Shown here: positions 61,556 through 64,000 of the stretch, in pieces | Position numbering within the stretch: position 1 is the first letter of the stretch | How the letters are laid out: each line of letters begins with the position of its first letter | Source: Actinacidiphila oryziradicis | GTDB lineage: Bacteria; Actinomycetota; Actinomycetes; Streptomycetales; Streptomycetaceae | DNA: 64,000 nucleotides | Direction: 5' to 3' | NCBI RefSeq assembly: GCF_005047355.1 | Contig: NZ_SUMC01000020.1 | Coordinates: forward strand, 86,527-150,526 | Notes under the pieces: model-generated | Told to the model about the DNA's origin: nothing | The model's input: the letters and a program-made list of their open reading frames with translations, nothing else | Databases searched by the model: none | Made by a program: the position numbers and the translations under genes

Positions 61556-63796
61556 GTGTACGACGCCTTCATCAGCTACAGCGAGTCGGACAGCGTCTGG
61601 GCGGAGACGCTCTATCGGCGGCTACGGCGCTTCCGCATACAGGAGCGGGCGATCAGTCTCTTCTTCGCACCCACTACCATCGCGGCAGGGCAGTCCATTC
61701 CCAGGGTTCTCAGCCAAGGGCTGAGCAGCAGCCATCGCATGCTTGCCGTCGTCACTCCCGAATGGCTCGCATCGGAGTGGGCTCGACTGGAGCACGAGGT
61801 CTCCCTGTGGTCGGATCCAGGTGCATCGGACGGGCACCTAATACCCCTACTGCTCAAGGATGCGGCTCTCCCTCCAACTCTCGCTCGGCTGAAGTATGTT
61901 GACTTCAGGGATCCAGATAACTTTGAAGTTGGACTGCGCCGCACGGTCGAAACTATTCGGTCCGGTGCTGCTCGACAATACTGGGAGGCGGCCGACAAAA
62001 ATGACAGAGAAACTGCCCTCAATGCACCGCTACTTCCTTGGATGGGCCCGAGCGGCCCAAGCTTCGACTTCCTTTGGCCTGAAATGTTCGTAGACCCGCC
62101 AATCGCCCTGCGCCGGCATCCAGGTCCCGAAGGCCGGCTGTCTACCTGGCTCGCAGGTGACCATCGGTCCGCCCGCCGGACGTATGCAATTCTGGGTGAG
62201 CCCGGCTCTGGGAAGTCGACGGCCCTCCGTAGCATGCTTCTGAATGGTGGAACTCGCCTACCAGCCCGCCGCACGCTTGTCCATGCTCGCGATCTCGTCC
62301 AACGGCAGGATGTGCTCGAACGCAGGTCCAGCGAATCGAGCAGGGACGGCTTCGCCATTCTCGTGGACGGGCTGGACGAGGCTGGGTCCGCCTCGTTCGA
62401 TCAGGTGGCTGCGGCATTGACACGCCTGAGTAATGACCACACGACTATCGTGATTGCCTCTCGCGGAGATTTCTTCGAGCGGAACTTCTCTCTCCTGCAG
62501 ACCAATGACCTGGAGTTGCACGAGGTTCTCGAAATGAAGGCCTGGAACGTATCCGACGTTGTGGACTTCAGCGAGAAATACGCCGAGCGGTTGGGTGACC
62601 CCGGTGTCGCCCGGGCCATCAGGGGAGTTCTGGATACTATTCCTGGCGCAGACAGGATGATCAGCAACCCCATGCGGCTCACCCTACTGCTGTATTTGCT
62701 GGCCGTAGGTGCGGCCGTGGATGCCATCACTATGCGCGAACCTTTCATCCTGTATCGCCTGTTCTACGATCAGTGGATCAAAAAAGAAAAGCAGCGCAGA
62801 ACCACTTCGCTTGATTTCGACACAATCAAGCACGCGCACATGAGACTTGCCAGATGGCTCTACGAAAACCGTGGCTCCGTCGGCGCCTCTCCAGACGTTC
62901 TTCGTGAACCAGGAAGTAGATCTCAGGCTACTGACAAACTGATCCAAGACTCTGCGTTCGCCGATCTGCTGACGTTTCAAGAGGGCTTAGACGGACAGCC
63001 TCGTATTTTGAGCTTCCGTCACGAGACAATCGGTGAATTTCTCATCGCCCAGGACATCCTGGATTCCTTCCGGGTGGGTGGTAGTGCAATCGACAAGGGT
63101 CTGCGCATCACTGTTGCCGACGACGTCAATCGGTTTGTCCGCAGCGGTATGAATGACCTTTCCGGGCCGTCGGTCGCAGAGGTCCTCGACAACCTGACCG
63201 CTCGCTACCGGAAACTTCTTCCCCCTTCTCCACCGAGGGACGACGACAGGACCGTCGACGTCTCCGAAAGAGTTCGTGAGCAGATCCTTTATTACGTCGG
63301 CCGTCTACCACTGCACGACTGCCCTGACATTCTCAGGCAGGCCTACCGTGACGAGACCAGTGCCCTGAATCGCCGTTCGGCTGCACTCGGTGCGATAGTA
63401 CAAGGTGACTCGGTAATCGAAACTGCCTACTTGGAGCGATTGCACGACCCCGCTGAAGATCTTCTGAATCGTTCGGTTCAATTGGTCTACTTCGGAGATG
63501 TCCGGGCAGACATGCATTCATATGTCGACCGCGGTGGCGACTGGTCCCGAGTCAGAGCAGAGATCTACAAACGGCTGGGCACATCCACTCCGCGCGAAGA
63601 CAGGCTACGGTGGTGGGACCTGCGGACGTTGCGCTCACTCTATCGTAGCCGGGGTTATCGAGATTCCCTCACCGATCGGGAAGTGGAGATCCTTAATGCG
63701 CTCCCGCAGCTTTTTTCTGTCGATTCAGACAGGGGCCGGGCGATGGCTCAGGAGTTGGCTGACCTGCGTGGAGAACTAGGGATTCCCGAACGCTAG
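61556..63796 (+). CDS. TIR-NACHT STAND NTPase, probable anti-phage immune protein
   Basis: Protein of 746 residues from GTG at 61556. The N-terminal TIR domain (residues 1-135) starts YDAFISYSESDSVW and has EWARLEHE, where E79 four residues after W75 matches the catalytic Glu of NAD-cleaving TIRs such as SARM1. The NACHT ATPase has Walker A GEPGSGKST (214-222), Walker B FAILVDGLDEAG (266-277), the ASRGDFFE sensor, MISNPMRLTLLLYL and the winged-helix motif FRHETIGEFLIAQDIL near 486. A helical C-terminus of about 230 residues is probably the sensor. Such bacterial NLR-like proteins trigger NAD loss on phage infection. Its stop codon coincides with the IS630 edge. Confidence 0.9.
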   Translation: MYDAFISYSESDSVWAETLYRRLRRFRIQERAISLFFAPTTIAAGQSIPRVLSQGLSSSHRMLAVVTPEWLASEWARLEHEVSLWSDPGASDGHLIPLLLKDAALPPTLARLKYVDFRDPDNFEVGLRRTVETIRSGAARQYWEAADKNDRETALNAPLLPWMGPSGPSFDFLWPEMFVDPPIALRRHPGPEGRLSTWLAGDHRSARRTYAILGEPGSGKSTALRSMLLNGGTRLPARRTLVHARDLVQRQDVLERRSSESSRDGFAILVDGLDEAGSASFDQVAAALTRLSNDHTTIVIASRGDFFERNFSLLQTNDLELHEVLEMKAWNVSDVVDFSEKYAERLGDPGVARAIRGVLDTIPGADRMISNPMRLTLLLYLLAVGAAVDAITMREPFILYRLFYDQWIKKEKQRRTTSLDFDTIKHAHMRLARWLYENRGSVGASPDVLREPGSRSQATDKLIQDSAFADLLTFQEGLDGQPRILSFRHETIGEFLIAQDILDSFRVGGSAIDKGLRITVADDVNRFVRSGMNDLSGPSVAEVLDNLTARYRKLLPPSPPRDDDRTVDVSERVREQILYYVGRLPLHDCPDILRQAYRDETSALNRRSAALGAIVQGDSVIETAYLERLHDPAEDLLNRSVQLVYFGDVRADMHSYVDRGGDWSRVRAEIYKRLGTSTPREDRLRWWDLRTLRSLYRSRGYRDSLTDREVEILNALPQLFSVDSDRGRAMAQELADLRGELGIPER

Positions 63797-64000
63797 TGTC
63801 TCGTGATCCTGCAGTCGTTACTTTGATCGATGGGGCTCGTTGGTTCTGGCATGGAGCTCTCTGTGGAACAGATCGCTGAGTTGCGGGAGTTGGTGAACAG
63901 TCGCGACGTGCCGGCTGTCGTGGCGACGCGAGCGCGGATCGTGCTGTGGTCGGGTGAGGGGCGGCGGCGCAAGGATGTTGCCGAACTGGCCGGGGTTTCC
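63795..64000 (+). mobile_element. Left end of an IS630-family element
   Basis: Sequence beyond the TAG of the TIR-NACHT gene is IS-like: the end probably begins at GTGTCTCGTGATCCTG (63796). IS630/Tc1 elements insert at TA and duplicate it, which fits the CTAG junction here. The right end is outside the window. Confidence 0.7.
63852..64000 (+). CDS. IS630-family transposase, 3'-truncated by window edge
   Basis: The first 49 residues are visible: MELSVEQIAELRELVNSRDV then PAVVATRARIVLWSGEGRRR and KDVAELAGVS, the N-terminal helix-turn-helix of IS630-type transposases. The DDE catalytic domain would follow outside the window. Confidence 0.85.

Overview
The window is high-GC actinobacterial DNA, almost certainly Streptomyces. 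Codons are strongly biased to G or C in the third position, GTG and TTG starts are common, and the left two thirds follows the known Streptomyces order nucS / AAA protein / STAS / 3-hydroxybutyryl-CoA dehydrogenase / PduO-type adenosyltransferase / atp operon / glyA / Sua5 / prmC / prfA / rpmE / LCP / rho / thrB / thrC / hom / lysA. Functional calls come from reading translated motifs; no database search was run.

Core block (1 to about 41.7 kb). It opens with an ABC-2 type exporter (two paralogous permeases flanking an ATPase), a small zinc-finger-like protein, a luciferase-like monooxygenase and the divergent SCO5389-type gene and nucS mismatch endonuclease. Next come a very large membrane-anchored AAA-like protein, a STAS protein, an acyl-CoA dehydrogenase-type enzyme and a corrinoid adenosyltransferase. 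A short variable insert (11.7 to 15.1 kb) carries two Uma2-family nuclease-like genes, an XRE/DUF397 pair and a LuxR fragment. The complete F1Fo ATP synthase operon (atpI-B-E-F-H-A-G-D-C) reads on the minus strand and is followed by DUF2550. Upstream of it lie a WecA-type transferase, serine hydroxymethyltransferase, a phosphatase, Sua5, PrmC, RF1, L31, an LCP protein, Rho, and the homoserine/threonine/lysine genes with the aminoacyl-tRNA-synthetase-like NrtL and a lone receiver protein. A tRNA-Arg(CCG) closes the block.

Accessory block (about 41.7 to 59 kb). Immediately after the tRNA the organisation breaks down. Intact genes (class II UvrA-like ATPase, VapBC, AraC regulator, VOC protein, DUF5666-like lipoprotein, Ohr, MmyB-like regulator, a CrcB fluoride channel pair, a CysS-like fragment protein, SixA-like phosphatase, TetR/cupin pair, LuxR-type regulator) are mixed with remnants: ANTAR protein, HD protein, IS3 pieces, methyltransferase, GDSL hydrolase and aldehyde dehydrogenase. 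A candidate variant fluoride riboswitch precedes the crcB pair.

Low-GC cassette (about 59.1 to 63.8 kb). This is the most interesting segment: a tightly packed three-gene unit of visibly lower GC that encodes an atypical radical SAM protein, an HD-domain (YfbR/HDDC2-like) phosphohydrolase and a TIR-NACHT STAND NTPase. An IS630-type element begins exactly at the TIR-NACHT stop codon and runs off the window. TIR-NACHT architecture and context point to anti-phage immunity with NAD-consuming abortive action. The role of the two companion enzymes is unknown, and I know of no described system with this composition.
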